Source of the DNA: a virus
Strand: one strand, 5' to 3'
DNA: 40,208 nt
Virus record (IMG/VR): IMGVR_UViG_3300043427_001483
Span: 1 to 40,208 of that record
The notes under the pieces were generated by a model. It made no database searches. It was not told the DNA's origin and saw only the letters and a program-made list of their open reading frames with translations. Made by a program: the position numbers and the translations under genes. Below, in pieces: positions 8,355-16,845 of this stretch; position 1 is the first letter of the stretch; every line of letters begins with the position of its first letter.

Positions 8355-9368
8355 GTGACCCTGAACGCGACAAAGAAGGCGATCTTCGCCAAGACTGAAA
8401 CCACCTACGGCACCGCGATCTCGACGAACGCGACGAATGCCATTCTGGTGTCCAATCTGGAGGTGCAGCCGTTTGAAGGCGACCAGGTGGACCGCAACCT
8501 TGTCAAGCCGTACTTCGGCGCCAGTGACATCATCACCGCCAACGGGCGAACCAGGGTGTCGTTTGGCGTAGAGCTGGCTGGTACTGGCACTGCCCCGACC
8601 GCCAGCGCTGCGGTGCCGCATTACGGGCCACTCCTCAAGGCATGCGCCATGAGTGAGACCGCTGTGGCGAATACCGCCAGCGGTGGTGATCCATCCAATG
8701 CGTCGGTTGAATATCGCACGGTCTCGGAAAACTTCTCCAGCGTGACGATCCGTTGTAACTACGACGGTGTGCTGCATGTGGTCCGTGGCTGCCGCGGCAA
8801 TGTCCGGCTGATGTGTCCGGTGGGGCAGATCCCGATGCTCATGTTTGAGTTTGAAGGGATCTACGTTAGCCCGACCGATAGCGCATACGCTGATTCGATC
8901 GCCAGCGTCAACTACGCTGGCATTGCTGATCCCAAGATCTTCAACTCGACCAACACCACTGGCTTTAGGTTCCTGAGCCAGAGCAATGTTGAGATTGATC
9001 CTTGCCTTCAGAATCTGGAGGTTGATCTGGGTAACACCGTCCAATATCGCGAGCTGGTCGGCTGCGATAAGCAGGTGTTGATCACCAATCGCCGCACCAC
9101 TGGATCCGTCACGATCGATGCGGTGTTGATGGCCAAGAAGAACTACTTCGAGGCTGCAAACAACAACGAGACCGGCGTCCTGAAGTTCACCCATGGCACG
9201 GAGCCTGGTAACCGTGTGTTGTTCAGTGCACCACGCGCCAACCTGACCAGCGTGAGCTACACCGAGTCTGACAACGTGCTGCAGTACAACATTCCGTTTG
9301 TGCTGCTGCCGGATAAGGCTACTGGTGTCACGACTGGCGACCGTGAGTTTGTCCTTAAGGTGTTCTGA
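8355..9368 (+). CDS. Major tail tube protein, gpV-like
   Basis: A 337-residue protein that should polymerise into the tail tube. The start is GTG 8355, preceded by GAGG at 8343-8346. Typical family features: N-terminal KKAIFAKTETTYGTAIST, then VSNLEVQPFEGDQVDRNLVK, then GRTRVSFGVELAGTGTAP, and a C-terminal pattern of alternating strands (LTSVSYTESDNVLQYNIPFV). Longer than lambda gpV because it is the larger tube-protein type common in phages with a TTYG start motif. It precedes the G/T chaperone genes as expected. Confidence 0.88.
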   Translation: MTLNATKKAIFAKTETTYGTAISTNATNAILVSNLEVQPFEGDQVDRNLVKPYFGASDIITANGRTRVSFGVELAGTGTAPTASAAVPHYGPLLKACAMSETAVANTASGGDPSNASVEYRTVSENFSSVTIRCNYDGVLHVVRGCRGNVRLMCPVGQIPMLMFEFEGIYVSPTDSAYADSIASVNYAGIADPKIFNSTNTTGFRFLSQSNVEIDPCLQNLEVDLGNTVQYRELVGCDKQVLITNRRTTGSVTIDAVLMAKKNYFEAANNNETGVLKFTHGTEPGNRVLFSAPRANLTSVSYTESDNVLQYNIPFVLLPDKATGVTTGDREFVLKVF

Positions 9369-9373
9369 TCCCT

Positions 9374-9718
9374 ATGGCTTTTGTTCTTAAGCAGACCGAT
9401 AGCTACGCCTGGCCTGTTCCTGTTGAGCTGCCTGCCGATGGTGGGCGGTTCAACAAACAGACTTTTGATGCGCAGTTTAAGCGACTGCCGCAGGATCGCA
9501 TCCGTGACATCATGGAGAAGATCCAAGCTGGCGAGATCGACGATGACACGCTCTGCCGTGAAATCCTGATCGGCTGGACTGGTGTGCAGGATGCCAAGGG
9601 CGAGGAAATCCCGTTCAGTGAAACATCGCTGAATGTGATGTTGAATGTCCAGATGGTGGCAGCTGCTGTGGTGTCGGCCTGGTTTGACAGCTTGGCGAAG
9701 GCGAAGCGAAAAAACTAA
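9374..9718 (+). CDS. Tail assembly chaperone, gpG-like (zero-frame product)
   Basis: A 114-residue chaperone made in excess and bound to the tape measure during tail assembly, absent from the finished tail. The start of the protein (MAFVLKQTDSYAWPVPVELP) and FNKQTFDAQFKRLP, followed by a helical acidic core, match this chaperone family. The frame ends in RKN-stop exactly at an A-AAA-AAC slippery heptamer (9709-9715). A fraction of ribosomes therefore continues into the T part. Confidence 0.88.
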   Translation: MAFVLKQTDSYAWPVPVELPADGGRFNKQTFDAQFKRLPQDRIRDIMEKIQAGEIDDDTLCREILIGWTGVQDAKGEEIPFSETSLNVMLNVQMVAAAVVSAWFDSLAKAKRKN

Positions 9719-9748
9719 CCGACGCCGTTGAGTACTGGGCCAACGGCG
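9709..9748 (+). promoter_or_regulatory. Programmed -1 ribosomal frameshift signal
   Basis: The zero frame reads CGA AAA AAC TAA; the heptamer A-AAA-AAC (9709-9715) allows both tRNAs to slip back one base. After a seven-base spacer, CGCCGTTG (9723-9730) pairs perfectly with CAACGGCG (9741-9748) around a ten-base loop. This is the textbook spacing of slippery site and stimulatory stem, at the place where lambda G/GT frameshifting occurs. Confidence 0.93.
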
Positions 9749-10065
9749 GCAAACCAAAGGTGGTTGATGAACGCTTGCAGGATCTGCAGGCGATGGGTGC
9801 ACCGCAGGATGTGATCGACAAGATTATCCCGGCTGAGCACTCCGCAAAAGATGCCGACTTTGAAGTGTGGGAGGAGAACTGGCTAGCGCTTGAAATGTGG
9901 CTGCAGGTTTGCACGCAATGGCGCGTCGGAATGAATGGTCCAGTTGGGCTGGACTATAATGTGCTCAGGTGGTTGTTTGAGCTGTACGACGTGGAGGATA
10001 AGCGAGCGCTATTTGAAGACCTGCAGATCATGGAAACCGCATTCCTGACACTGAAGACAGCGTGA
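9715..10065 (+). CDS. T segment of the G-T fusion chaperone (DUF1799-like)
   Basis: Read in the -1 frame after slippage, this adds 116 residues to the 114-residue G part for a fusion of about 230 residues. The joined sequence begins LTDAVEYWANGGKPKVVDER and contains EVWEENWLALEMWLQVCTQW, the core of the DUF1799 type of T segment. In lambda the T part contacts the tail tube protein and the G part the tape measure. There is no good independent start codon; a GTG at 9760 would lose the N-terminus. Confidence 0.88.
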   Translation, partial: LTDAVEYWANGGKPKVVDERLQDLQAMGAPQDVIDKIIPAEHSAKDADFEVWEENWLALEMWLQVCTQWRVGMNGPVGLDYNVLRWLFELYDVEDKRALFEDLQIMETAFLTLKTA

Positions 10066-10069
10066 CGCC

Positions 10070-13000
10070 ATGGCTCTGAATCTTGATACTGCGATTCGCA
10101 TTAGCGCTAACTTTACAGGGCGTGGACTTGATGACGTAAGAAGGAATCTGCAAGGGCTTGCTCAGCAGACCACGCTAAGCAGGCGCGAACTTGATCGGCT
10201 TTATACCGCGACTCAGGTTCTTGGCGGAGCTTCAGGCAATACTGTTGCTGGCCTGCAAAGGCAGATTGCGGCACTGCGTGGGCTTAGAGATCAGGCTGAG
10301 TTCAATAGCAGGCAATTTAGGATCCTGTCAAATGACATAAGAGATGCTGAGCAAAGACTATCGCGCTTCACTCAAACCACAAACAATGCAGCTCGCCAAG
10401 GTAGTGGCAGGCAGGCGCTCGGCGGCGCACTGGGAACACTTGCCACCGGCGGCGGCCTGCAGGGCGCGGCTGGTGCACTGGCTGGCTCACTGGCATTCTC
10501 CGGCTCAGCTGGTGCGCTTGGCGCGGCTGCAGGGATTACAGCGATCGGCGGCATTGGCGCTCTCGCTGCCCGCGTCGGCGTTGACGCAGAGACCGCCCAG
10601 GTCAGGCTCAAGGCGCTGACTGATCAGTTCGGCGAGTATAACCAGGCGCAGGCTGCGGCGGCTAGGATCTCCGAGACGCTGCGGATCAGTACGACTGAAG
10701 CGCAGGATGGGTTCAGCAAGCTGTACGGCGCGCTTCGGCCCACGGGTGTGACACTGCAGGAGATTGAGGATGCGTTCGTCGGCTTCACGGCGGCCGCCAG
10801 GGCCAGTGGTGCAACGGCGGTCGAGAGCTCTTCGGCGCTGCTGCAGCTGAAGCAGGCGCTGGGCTCTGGCGTCCTGCAGGGTGATGAACTGCGTTCTATC
10901 CGCGAGCAGGCACCGGCAGTGGGCCAGGCCATCGCCCGTGAGATGGGCGTCACGATCGGTGAGCTGAAGAAGCTAGGCAGCGAAGGCCAGATCACGACCG
11001 ACATCGTGCTGCGCGCGCTGGCGAAGCTCAAGGGAGAGAAGCTGGATCAGTTGAACGACCAGTTCAAGACAAGCGCACAGACTATTGCTGATCTTCGGAT
11101 TGCAACTGAAGACTTTGGTCGCACTGTTGCGAAAGTGTTTGGCCCTACGGCTGTTTCATTGCTGCGTGGGTTTACAGAGGCAATCAGGCGGCTGAATGAT
11201 GCGACGGTTGCATTTAGAGATCCAAGCGCCAGCACTGCAGCTGAAATCTTACGCAGTGGGCGCGCGCCAAACACTGCCATGGGGCAGAATGTCTTTCTAC
11301 GTGGCGCGCAGCAGCTCTTTATTGGAACCAGTGGCGCTGGTGGCGTAGGCCTAACCGGTCTGGAAGCCGAGGCGCGCGATCTGGCGCGTACTCGACGGCA
11401 GCCTTACGACAGAGTGTTGTTTGAGCTGATGCAGAATCGCCTGGATCGCCTAGACGGCGCATCAGGCGGCAATGCAAGCCAACAAGCTGCCCGCGACGCT
11501 GCCACTGGAGAGCGCCAGGCTGCCAGGGATCGCGCTGCGGCTGCTGCTGCGGAAGCCGCCGAGAAGGAGGCCAAGAAGCGCCAGAAAGAGCTTGAGAAGC
11601 TGCAACGCGAGCAAGAGAAAGAGCTCAAGGCTCAGCTTGATTTCCAGAATGATCTCTTTGACATCCGCCTTAACTTCGAGAAACGCCTAGCCGACTTCCG
11701 CGAGCAGTCGCTGGATCGTGCGAAGCAGATGGAGCGCGATATTGGCGATCAGCGGCTGCAGCTGGAGCGGAAGACTGAAGAGCTGCGGCGGCGCGCCGAA
11801 GGACAGACGCAGGACTTTTTCCTGAAGCTAGAGCGCAATCGGGTTGCATCAATCGGCGGTGATACGTCGTCGCTTGATTTTGGGATCGAGATGACCCGCG
11901 TTCGGCGAGATACTGCAGAGCAGATCATTCGCAACGAACAGGAAGCGTCAGACCGCAGGTTGACACTGGATCGTGCTGTTGAAGATTACAGACTGAATGT
12001 CGCAAAAGGCATCAGGGATATTCAGATTGACGCTGCTGAACAGCAGGCAGATCGAATCAGGCAGGGTGCCGAAGATGCAGCGGAGAGGCTGCGTGAATCA
12101 TCTATTGGCGGATCAGGTTCTGTTGACGGATCTGGTCCATCCGCTGGTGTGGCTCGCCTGTTGCAGGCTGCCAGCTCGAAGCTGGGCATATTTGCTGGCC
12201 AGACAGAGCGTTGCGCTGATGCCATCCGCGAGCTATTCAAGGTTGCTGGAATCGCGATCGGCACCACAAAGAAGGCATGGGATGGACTAGGTTCCGGGCC
12301 GCGCCTTGCCAGTAGTTTCTTTGGTTCGGACATCGGCCAGCGGATTAACAACAAGCGCGACCTGAGACCCGGCGACCTGGTGGGCTTTGAGCGCACCTAC
12401 GGGTCATGGGGACCTGGCGTCCAGACGCACGTGGGCATGTATGCCGGCAACGGCATGATGTTTGATCACAGCTCCAGGGGCGGACTGGTCAGGCGCTCGC
12501 TTGATACGTTTGCCGGCAAGTTCATGTATGGCGTGCGTCCGTACGCACTGATGCAAGGCGGTCAGCAGCTCCCTGCCAACGGCATCCGTCCAACCGCTAT
12601 CTCAGCGACGCGCAACTTGCAAGCCGAGCTGCAGCCTGCCACGCCGATGCAGCCGGTGAATGCGGCGATGCTTCAGGTGCCAGGCATGGATGGCATCAAT
12701 GCTGGAGTCGCGAGCCTCCAGCAGGCGTCAGACGCAAACCTGCTTGCCGCCAATGCTGACGCCAGATCCCAAGGGCTGGACAAACTCCTAGAGCAGGATG
12801 CAGCCATCACGCAGGAGCTGGGCCAGCAGAAGCGGCTCAGCGAGCAGCAGCTGGAGGACTACCAGCGGATCCTTGCCCTGCAGCGCAGCGGCCTGAGCCC
12901 TGAGCTGGCCCAGCAGTCGGTAGAGCGTGCGCGGATGGCCGAGCGGGAAGCGACGCAACTGCAGGCGCTTGAGAATCAGACGGTGCAGTATCTGCAGCAG

Positions 13001-13780
13001 GCAGGGCTTACCGACGAACAGCGCAAGGTCGCGCAGCTTCTGCTGGATGCCACCCGTGCGCGCGCAACCGAGCTGCCGCTGATCACCGGCGCGCTGCAGG
13101 TTGAAGCCGCAACCCTGGAACGGCTCCGCGACTTGGAAGCGCAACGAAAGCAGCTGATTGAAGGCATCACCGGGTCCATCAGCAACGGGCTGACGTCTGC
13201 GATGGATGCACTGATCGACGGCACCGAGAACTGGGGCAACAGCCTGCGCGACATCGCCTCTGGCGTGCTGCGCGACATTGCGAAGCAGCTGGTGCAGATC
13301 TACGCCGTCCAGCCGGCCACCAAGGGCCTGCAGGGCTTGCTCGGCAGCCTGCTGGGTGGTGGTGGCTCTGCTGGCGCTGCCGCGGCTGCCGGTGCTGGCG
13401 CCAGCGTCTTCACCGCTCCACTCCTGAGCGGTGTCCCTGCGATCACCGGCGCCTTCGCAAACGGCGGGATCATGACCGATCAAGGGCCGCTGCCGCTGCG
13501 GGCTTACTCCAATGGTGGCATTGCCACCGGCCCGCAACTGGCTCTGTTTGGCGAAGGCCGGCGGCCTGAGGCCTACGTGCCGCTGCCCGACGGCCGGCGC
13601 ATTCCGGTCGCCATGCAGGGCGGTGGTGGTAGCAACGTCGTGAACGTCACGGTCAACGCCGAGGGCTCCGCAGTGCAAGGCGACAGCAGCCGCTCTGAGC
13701 AGCTGGGCCAGGTCGTGGCGCGTGCCATCCAGGAAGAGATGATCCGCCAGCGCCGGCCCGGTGGTCTGTTGGCTTCGTAA
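10070..13780 (+). CDS. Tail tape measure protein with NlpC/P60-like domain
   Basis: A 1236-residue protein that sets tail length and is injected with DNA. Residues 1-110 are helical. Residues about 120-180 are Gly/Ala-rich and hydrophobic. Residues 180-370 are the tape-measure core (GVTLQEIEDAFVGFTAAARA, LQGDELRSIREQAPAVGQAI). Residues 480-680 are coiled coil. Residues about 690-830 are an NlpC/P60-like cell-wall hydrolase: probable Cys715 (ERCADAIREL), His787 (THVGMYAG) and third residue His800 (FDHSS). Residues 1130-1236 carry the usual tape-measure tail (FANGGIMTDQGP, FGEGRRPEAYVPLPDGRR). Codon use shifts along the gene, suggesting a mosaic. Confidence 0.93.
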   Translation: MALNLDTAIRISANFTGRGLDDVRRNLQGLAQQTTLSRRELDRLYTATQVLGGASGNTVAGLQRQIAALRGLRDQAEFNSRQFRILSNDIRDAEQRLSRFTQTTNNAARQGSGRQALGGALGTLATGGGLQGAAGALAGSLAFSGSAGALGAAAGITAIGGIGALAARVGVDAETAQVRLKALTDQFGEYNQAQAAAARISETLRISTTEAQDGFSKLYGALRPTGVTLQEIEDAFVGFTAAARASGATAVESSSALLQLKQALGSGVLQGDELRSIREQAPAVGQAIAREMGVTIGELKKLGSEGQITTDIVLRALAKLKGEKLDQLNDQFKTSAQTIADLRIATEDFGRTVAKVFGPTAVSLLRGFTEAIRRLNDATVAFRDPSASTAAEILRSGRAPNTAMGQNVFLRGAQQLFIGTSGAGGVGLTGLEAEARDLARTRRQPYDRVLFELMQNRLDRLDGASGGNASQQAARDAATGERQAARDRAAAAAAEAAEKEAKKRQKELEKLQREQEKELKAQLDFQNDLFDIRLNFEKRLADFREQSLDRAKQMERDIGDQRLQLERKTEELRRRAEGQTQDFFLKLERNRVASIGGDTSSLDFGIEMTRVRRDTAEQIIRNEQEASDRRLTLDRAVEDYRLNVAKGIRDIQIDAAEQQADRIRQGAEDAAERLRESSIGGSGSVDGSGPSAGVARLLQAASSKLGIFAGQTERCADAIRELFKVAGIAIGTTKKAWDGLGSGPRLASSFFGSDIGQRINNKRDLRPGDLVGFERTYGSWGPGVQTHVGMYAGNGMMFDHSSRGGLVRRSLDTFAGKFMYGVRPYALMQGGQQLPANGIRPTAISATRNLQAELQPATPMQPVNAAMLQVPGMDGINAGVASLQQASDANLLAANADARSQGLDKLLEQDAAITQELGQQKRLSEQQLEDYQRILALQRSGLSPELAQQSVERARMAEREATQLQALENQTVQYLQQAGLTDEQRKVAQLLLDATRARATELPLITGALQVEAATLERLRDLEAQRKQLIEGITGSISNGLTSAMDALIDGTENWGNSLRDIASGVLRDIAKQLVQIYAVQPATKGLQGLLGSLLGGGGSAGAAAAAGAGASVFTAPLLSGVPAITGAFANGGIMTDQGPLPLRAYSNGGIATGPQLALFGEGRRPEAYVPLPDGRRIPVAMQGGGGSNVVNVTVNAEGSAVQGDSSRSEQLGQVVARAIQEEMIRQRRPGGLLAS

Positions 13781-13789
13781 CCTGCAACC

Positions 13790-14134
13790 ATGGCCACGTT
13801 CACTTACATCCCGGAGTTCCCACCAACCGAGAACAGTGAACCGCGCGTGCGGTCTACGAAGCTCGGTGATGGCTATGAGCATCGAATCAGATTCGGCCTG
13901 AACACTGATCTCAAGGTGTGGGATCTTGAGTTTCGCCGGCGTGACAACACCGAAACCGGGCAGATTCGCGACTTCCTGAATGCCCGTGGCGGCGTTGAGT
14001 CGTTCACCTGGACGCCACCCTTCTACAACGCTACTGCTGGCCAGTGGATCTGCAAACGCTGGAGCATCAGCGCTGAGGCGCACAATATCAACAACATCCG
14101 CGCCACGTTTGAGCAGGTGCCGGAGCCGAGCTGA
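13790..14134 (+). CDS. Minor tail protein, lambda gpM-like
   Basis: A 114-residue tail-tip protein. Family signs: SEPRVRSTKLGDGYEHRIRF near the N-terminus, WDLEFRRRDNTETGQIRDFL in the middle, and FTWTPPF with WICKRWS near the end. Minor tail proteins of this type build the distal tail ring between tube and tip. Follows the tape measure and overlaps gpL by one base (TGATGA). Confidence 0.9.
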   Translation: MATFTYIPEFPPTENSEPRVRSTKLGDGYEHRIRFGLNTDLKVWDLEFRRRDNTETGQIRDFLNARGGVESFTWTPPFYNATAGQWICKRWSISAEAHNINNIRATFEQVPEPS

Positions 14135-15558
14135 TGAAAAAGGTTATCTCTGATCTGCAGACGGTTGCGCCATCACAGATCATCGAGCTATTCGAGCTGA
14201 AACTAAATGCCAGCCTGCACGGTAGTGGCACGACGTATCGGTTCCATGCTGGCGTCAACGCGAAGTCAACAGCAACCGCCATCACCTGGAACGGCAACGC
14301 CTACCAGGCCTACCCAGTGGAGGCCGAGGGCTTTGAATACAACGGTGAAGGCCAGCTGCCGCGGCCGAAGCTGCGTGTGAGCAACCAGCTGGGCCTGATC
14401 ACCACCATCCTGATCCAGGTCAACACCAGCACTCCCGGTAACGACCTAGTTGGTGCCACGGTAACGCGGATCCGTTGCCTGGCCAAGCACCTTGATGCGG
14501 TGAACTTCACCGGCAACGTCAACCCATACGGCACGCCAGACCCTACGGCTGAGTTCCCGCGCGAGGTGTTCTACATCGCCCGCAAGACTCAGGAGAACCG
14601 CGACATCGTGGAGTTCGAGCTGGCGGCAGCTTTCGATCTGGCCGGCATCCGTGCACCACGTCGCCTGTGCATCGCCAACCTGTGCAACTGGGTGTACCGC
14701 TCGGCCGAATGCGGATACATTGGCGAAGCCTACTTCAATGCCGACGATAGCCAGGTCGGCAGCTCTGCGGCTGATGTCTGCAGCAAGCGGCTATCAGGCT
14801 GTGAAGTTAGGTTCAGTGCTGTGACATTCAACGGTGGAGTGACCAACGGCAGCACAACCGTCACGGGTCTGACGACCAATCAGCTGGCAAGGATCAATGT
14901 CGGTGATCCGATCTTCGGCCATGGCATCCAATCAGGTGCCACCGTCGCCAGCAAAGGCAGCAGCACTCTGACGCTTAGCCAGGCGGCGAACTCATCCACG
15001 GTGCTGACGAGAACCGCCACGCTGTCAGCGACTGGGCTGACACTGACGTTCACTGGTGCTAACAATGAAAACAGCCCTAATAACCTTCGGCCCGGTATGT
15101 TTGTATCTGGCGCTAACGTGCCCGGTGGCACAACCATATCCAGTATCTCAGGTAATACCGTCACCCTTAGCATCACCTACAACCCAGATGCTCGAGGCAC
15201 ATCGAAGACAACATCTGTCCAGGTTGAGAAAGGACTGTTTGAGGTTTGGATCGCAGACAACCCGGCCGATGCGCAGGTCAACGACTACGCCGGCAACCAG
15301 TCTGGTGTGACCACTACGCAGCCGCATGGAACCAACGTTCTTGCTGGGACGCGCGTTGTTGGCAAGGACGGCGATCGACTCACGCTCAGCACGCGCTCAT
15401 CGTTTGATAATGGCGCGACCTTTACCGCCATCTTTTGGCAACCCAGATCATTCACCGGGTCAACCTATACATTCACCGGATCAGGTGTCTACACCGTCCG
15501 CGCTAACAACAGCCTGCCATTCGGGTCATTCCCTGGTGTCGGCAGCTTCTACGCATGA
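14134..15558 (+). CDS. Tail tip protein gpL-like, iron-sulphur type, with inserted beta domain
   Basis: A 474-residue protein, about twice lambda gpL. Residues 1-225 are the L core ([57 protein letters not shown]). Cysteines 184, 193, 216 and 223 have spacings 9, 23 and 7, the same as the four cysteines I recall binding a [4Fe-4S] cluster in lambda gpL; Cys179 is extra. Residues about 230-455 are an insertion of Thr/Ser/Gly-rich beta repeats ([35 protein letters not shown]). The normal gpL ending ([14 protein letters not shown]) resumes at the very C-terminus. The insert could be exposed at the tip for surface adhesion. Confidence 0.9.
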   Translation: MKKVISDLQTVAPSQIIELFELKLNASLHGSGTTYRFHAGVNAKSTATAITWNGNAYQAYPVEAEGFEYNGEGQLPRPKLRVSNQLGLITTILIQVNTSTPGNDLVGATVTRIRCLAKHLDAVNFTGNVNPYGTPDPTAEFPREVFYIARKTQENRDIVEFELAAAFDLAGIRAPRRLCIANLCNWVYRSAECGYIGEAYFNADDSQVGSSAADVCSKRLSGCEVRFSAVTFNGGVTNGSTTVTGLTTNQLARINVGDPIFGHGIQSGATVASKGSSTLTLSQAANSSTVLTRTATLSATGLTLTFTGANNENSPNNLRPGMFVSGANVPGGTTISSISGNTVTLSITYNPDARGTSKTTSVQVEKGLFEVWIADNPADAQVNDYAGNQSGVTTTQPHGTNVLAGTRVVGKDGDRLTLSTRSSFDNGATFTAIFWQPRSFTGSTYTFTGSGVYTVRANNSLPFGSFPGVGSFYA

Positions 15559-16268
15559 ACGACGTATCACGCGCCCTGGCACTTGCGCACGCTAAGGCCG
15601 ATGCGCCACGTGAAGCCTGCGGCCTGCTGGTGGTCATCAAAGGCCGTGAGCGGTACATGCCGTGCCGGAACCTTGCGATCGGCACCGATCAGTTCATCCT
15701 GGATCCTGCGGACTGGGCCCGCTGCGAAGATGCCGGCGAGGTCGTTGCCGTGGTGCACAGCCACCCGATGACACCACCAGAGCCGAGCATTGCCGATCGG
15801 ATGGGCTGCGAACGCAGCGGCCTGCCGTGGCACATCGTCAACCCCAGCACTGAAGCATGGGACAGCTGCGAACCGACCGGCTACGAAGCGCCGTTGATCG
15901 GCCGGCCATGGGCGTGGGGCATCTCTGACTGCTACGGGCTGGCGCGCGACTGGTACCGTCAGCAGTGGGGCTTGTTGCTGCGGGACTGGCCGCGTCCGGC
16001 GGATCCAGTGGAGTTCTGCCGGGCGCCGATGTTCGAGGCCTGCTGGGCGGCGACTGGGTTTCGTGAGCTACGGGAAGACGAAGACCTGCAGGTGGGTGAT
16101 TTCCTGCTGATGGCAATTGCATCGCAGGAAGTGAACCACTGCGCAGTGTATATCGGCGATCAGCTGATCCTGCATCATATGCAAGGCCGGCTGAGCAGCC
16201 GTGATTTATACGGCGGCTGGTTCTTAGCCTGTACGGGACGGCGGTTACGCCATGCTTCGCAGGATTAA
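15555..16268 (+). CDS. Tail assembly protein gpK-like (JAMM plus NlpC/P60 peptidase)
   Basis: A 237-residue two-domain protein. N-terminal JAB/MPN metallopeptidase: Glu20, His68-Ser-His70, Ser78 and Asp81 (HSHP, then SIAD). C-terminal NlpC/P60 domain: catalytic Cys126 ([11 protein letters not shown]), His195 (VNHCAVYIG) and a further His at 207/208. In lambda this protein helps mature the tail tip, and the peptidase parts may cut host cell wall during entry. All key residues look intact. It overlaps L by four bases and I by 17. Confidence 0.93.
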   Translation: MNDVSRALALAHAKADAPREACGLLVVIKGRERYMPCRNLAIGTDQFILDPADWARCEDAGEVVAVVHSHPMTPPEPSIADRMGCERSGLPWHIVNPSTEAWDSCEPTGYEAPLIGRPWAWGISDCYGLARDWYRQQWGLLLRDWPRPADPVEFCRAPMFEACWAATGFRELREDEDLQVGDFLLMAIASQEVNHCAVYIGDQLILHHMQGRLSSRDLYGGWFLACTGRRLRHASQD

Positions 16269-16845
16269 GCTGTACGGTCCGCTTGCAAAGTTCATCGGCC
16301 AGCGGGTGTTGATGGCGGATGTTGCCACCGCTGCCGAAGCCGTGCGTTTTCTGGTGGCGAATTGGCCGGACGTTGAGCGGCACATGGGAGATCATCACTA
16401 CCGCATCACGGTCGGCGGTGACGAGCTGGAAGCCGGCGCACAGCCTGAGCAGCTGCACTACCCAGTCGGCCGCGGTGAAATCAGCATTATCCCGGTCGTG
16501 GCCGGCGCTGGAGCTGCCGCGCGGATCATTGCTGGCGTGGCGTTGGTGGCGCTGGCCTTCGCCGGGCCAGCTGGGTTCTTTGGTGCTGCGTTTGCTAAGA
16601 ACGCGCTGCTATTTCAGGTTGCAGGCGCCGTCGGGTTCTCGCTGGCCCTTGGCGGCGTCGCGCAGCTGCTCACGCCTGTGCCGCAGACGCAGAAAGACGA
16701 AGCAGACCCGCGTAAGTCGTTCTCGTTCAGTGGCATTCAGAACGTCAGCCGGCCTGGTGTGCCGGTGCCGATCATCTATGGCGAAGTGCTGGTGGGTAGC
16801 GTCGTGATCTCTGCTGGCATTGACATCACGCAGGTGTCAGCATGA
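16252..16845 (+). CDS. Tail assembly protein gpI-like
   Basis: A 197-residue protein. Residues 1-75 have a ubiquitin-like beta-grasp pattern ([35 protein letters not shown]). Residues 80-140 contain two strongly hydrophobic segments ([40 protein letters not shown]). The C-terminus has the family signature [20 protein letters not shown]. In lambda, gpI is needed to assemble J into the tail tip and does not remain in the virion. Its start lies inside gpK. Confidence 0.88.
   Translation: MLRRIKLYGPLAKFIGQRVLMADVATAAEAVRFLVANWPDVERHMGDHHYRITVGGDELEAGAQPEQLHYPVGRGEISIIPVVAGAGAAARIIAGVALVALAFAGPAGFFGAAFAKNALLFQVAGAVGFSLALGGVAQLLTPVPQTQKDEADPRKSFSFSGIQNVSRPGVPVPIIYGEVLVGSVVISAGIDITQVSA

Noticed and set aside
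12788-14083. 431-residue leftward frame opposite the tape measure end
   Set aside because: It mirrors the repeats of the tape measure and gpM on the other strand; high GC leaves the antisense frame open by chance.
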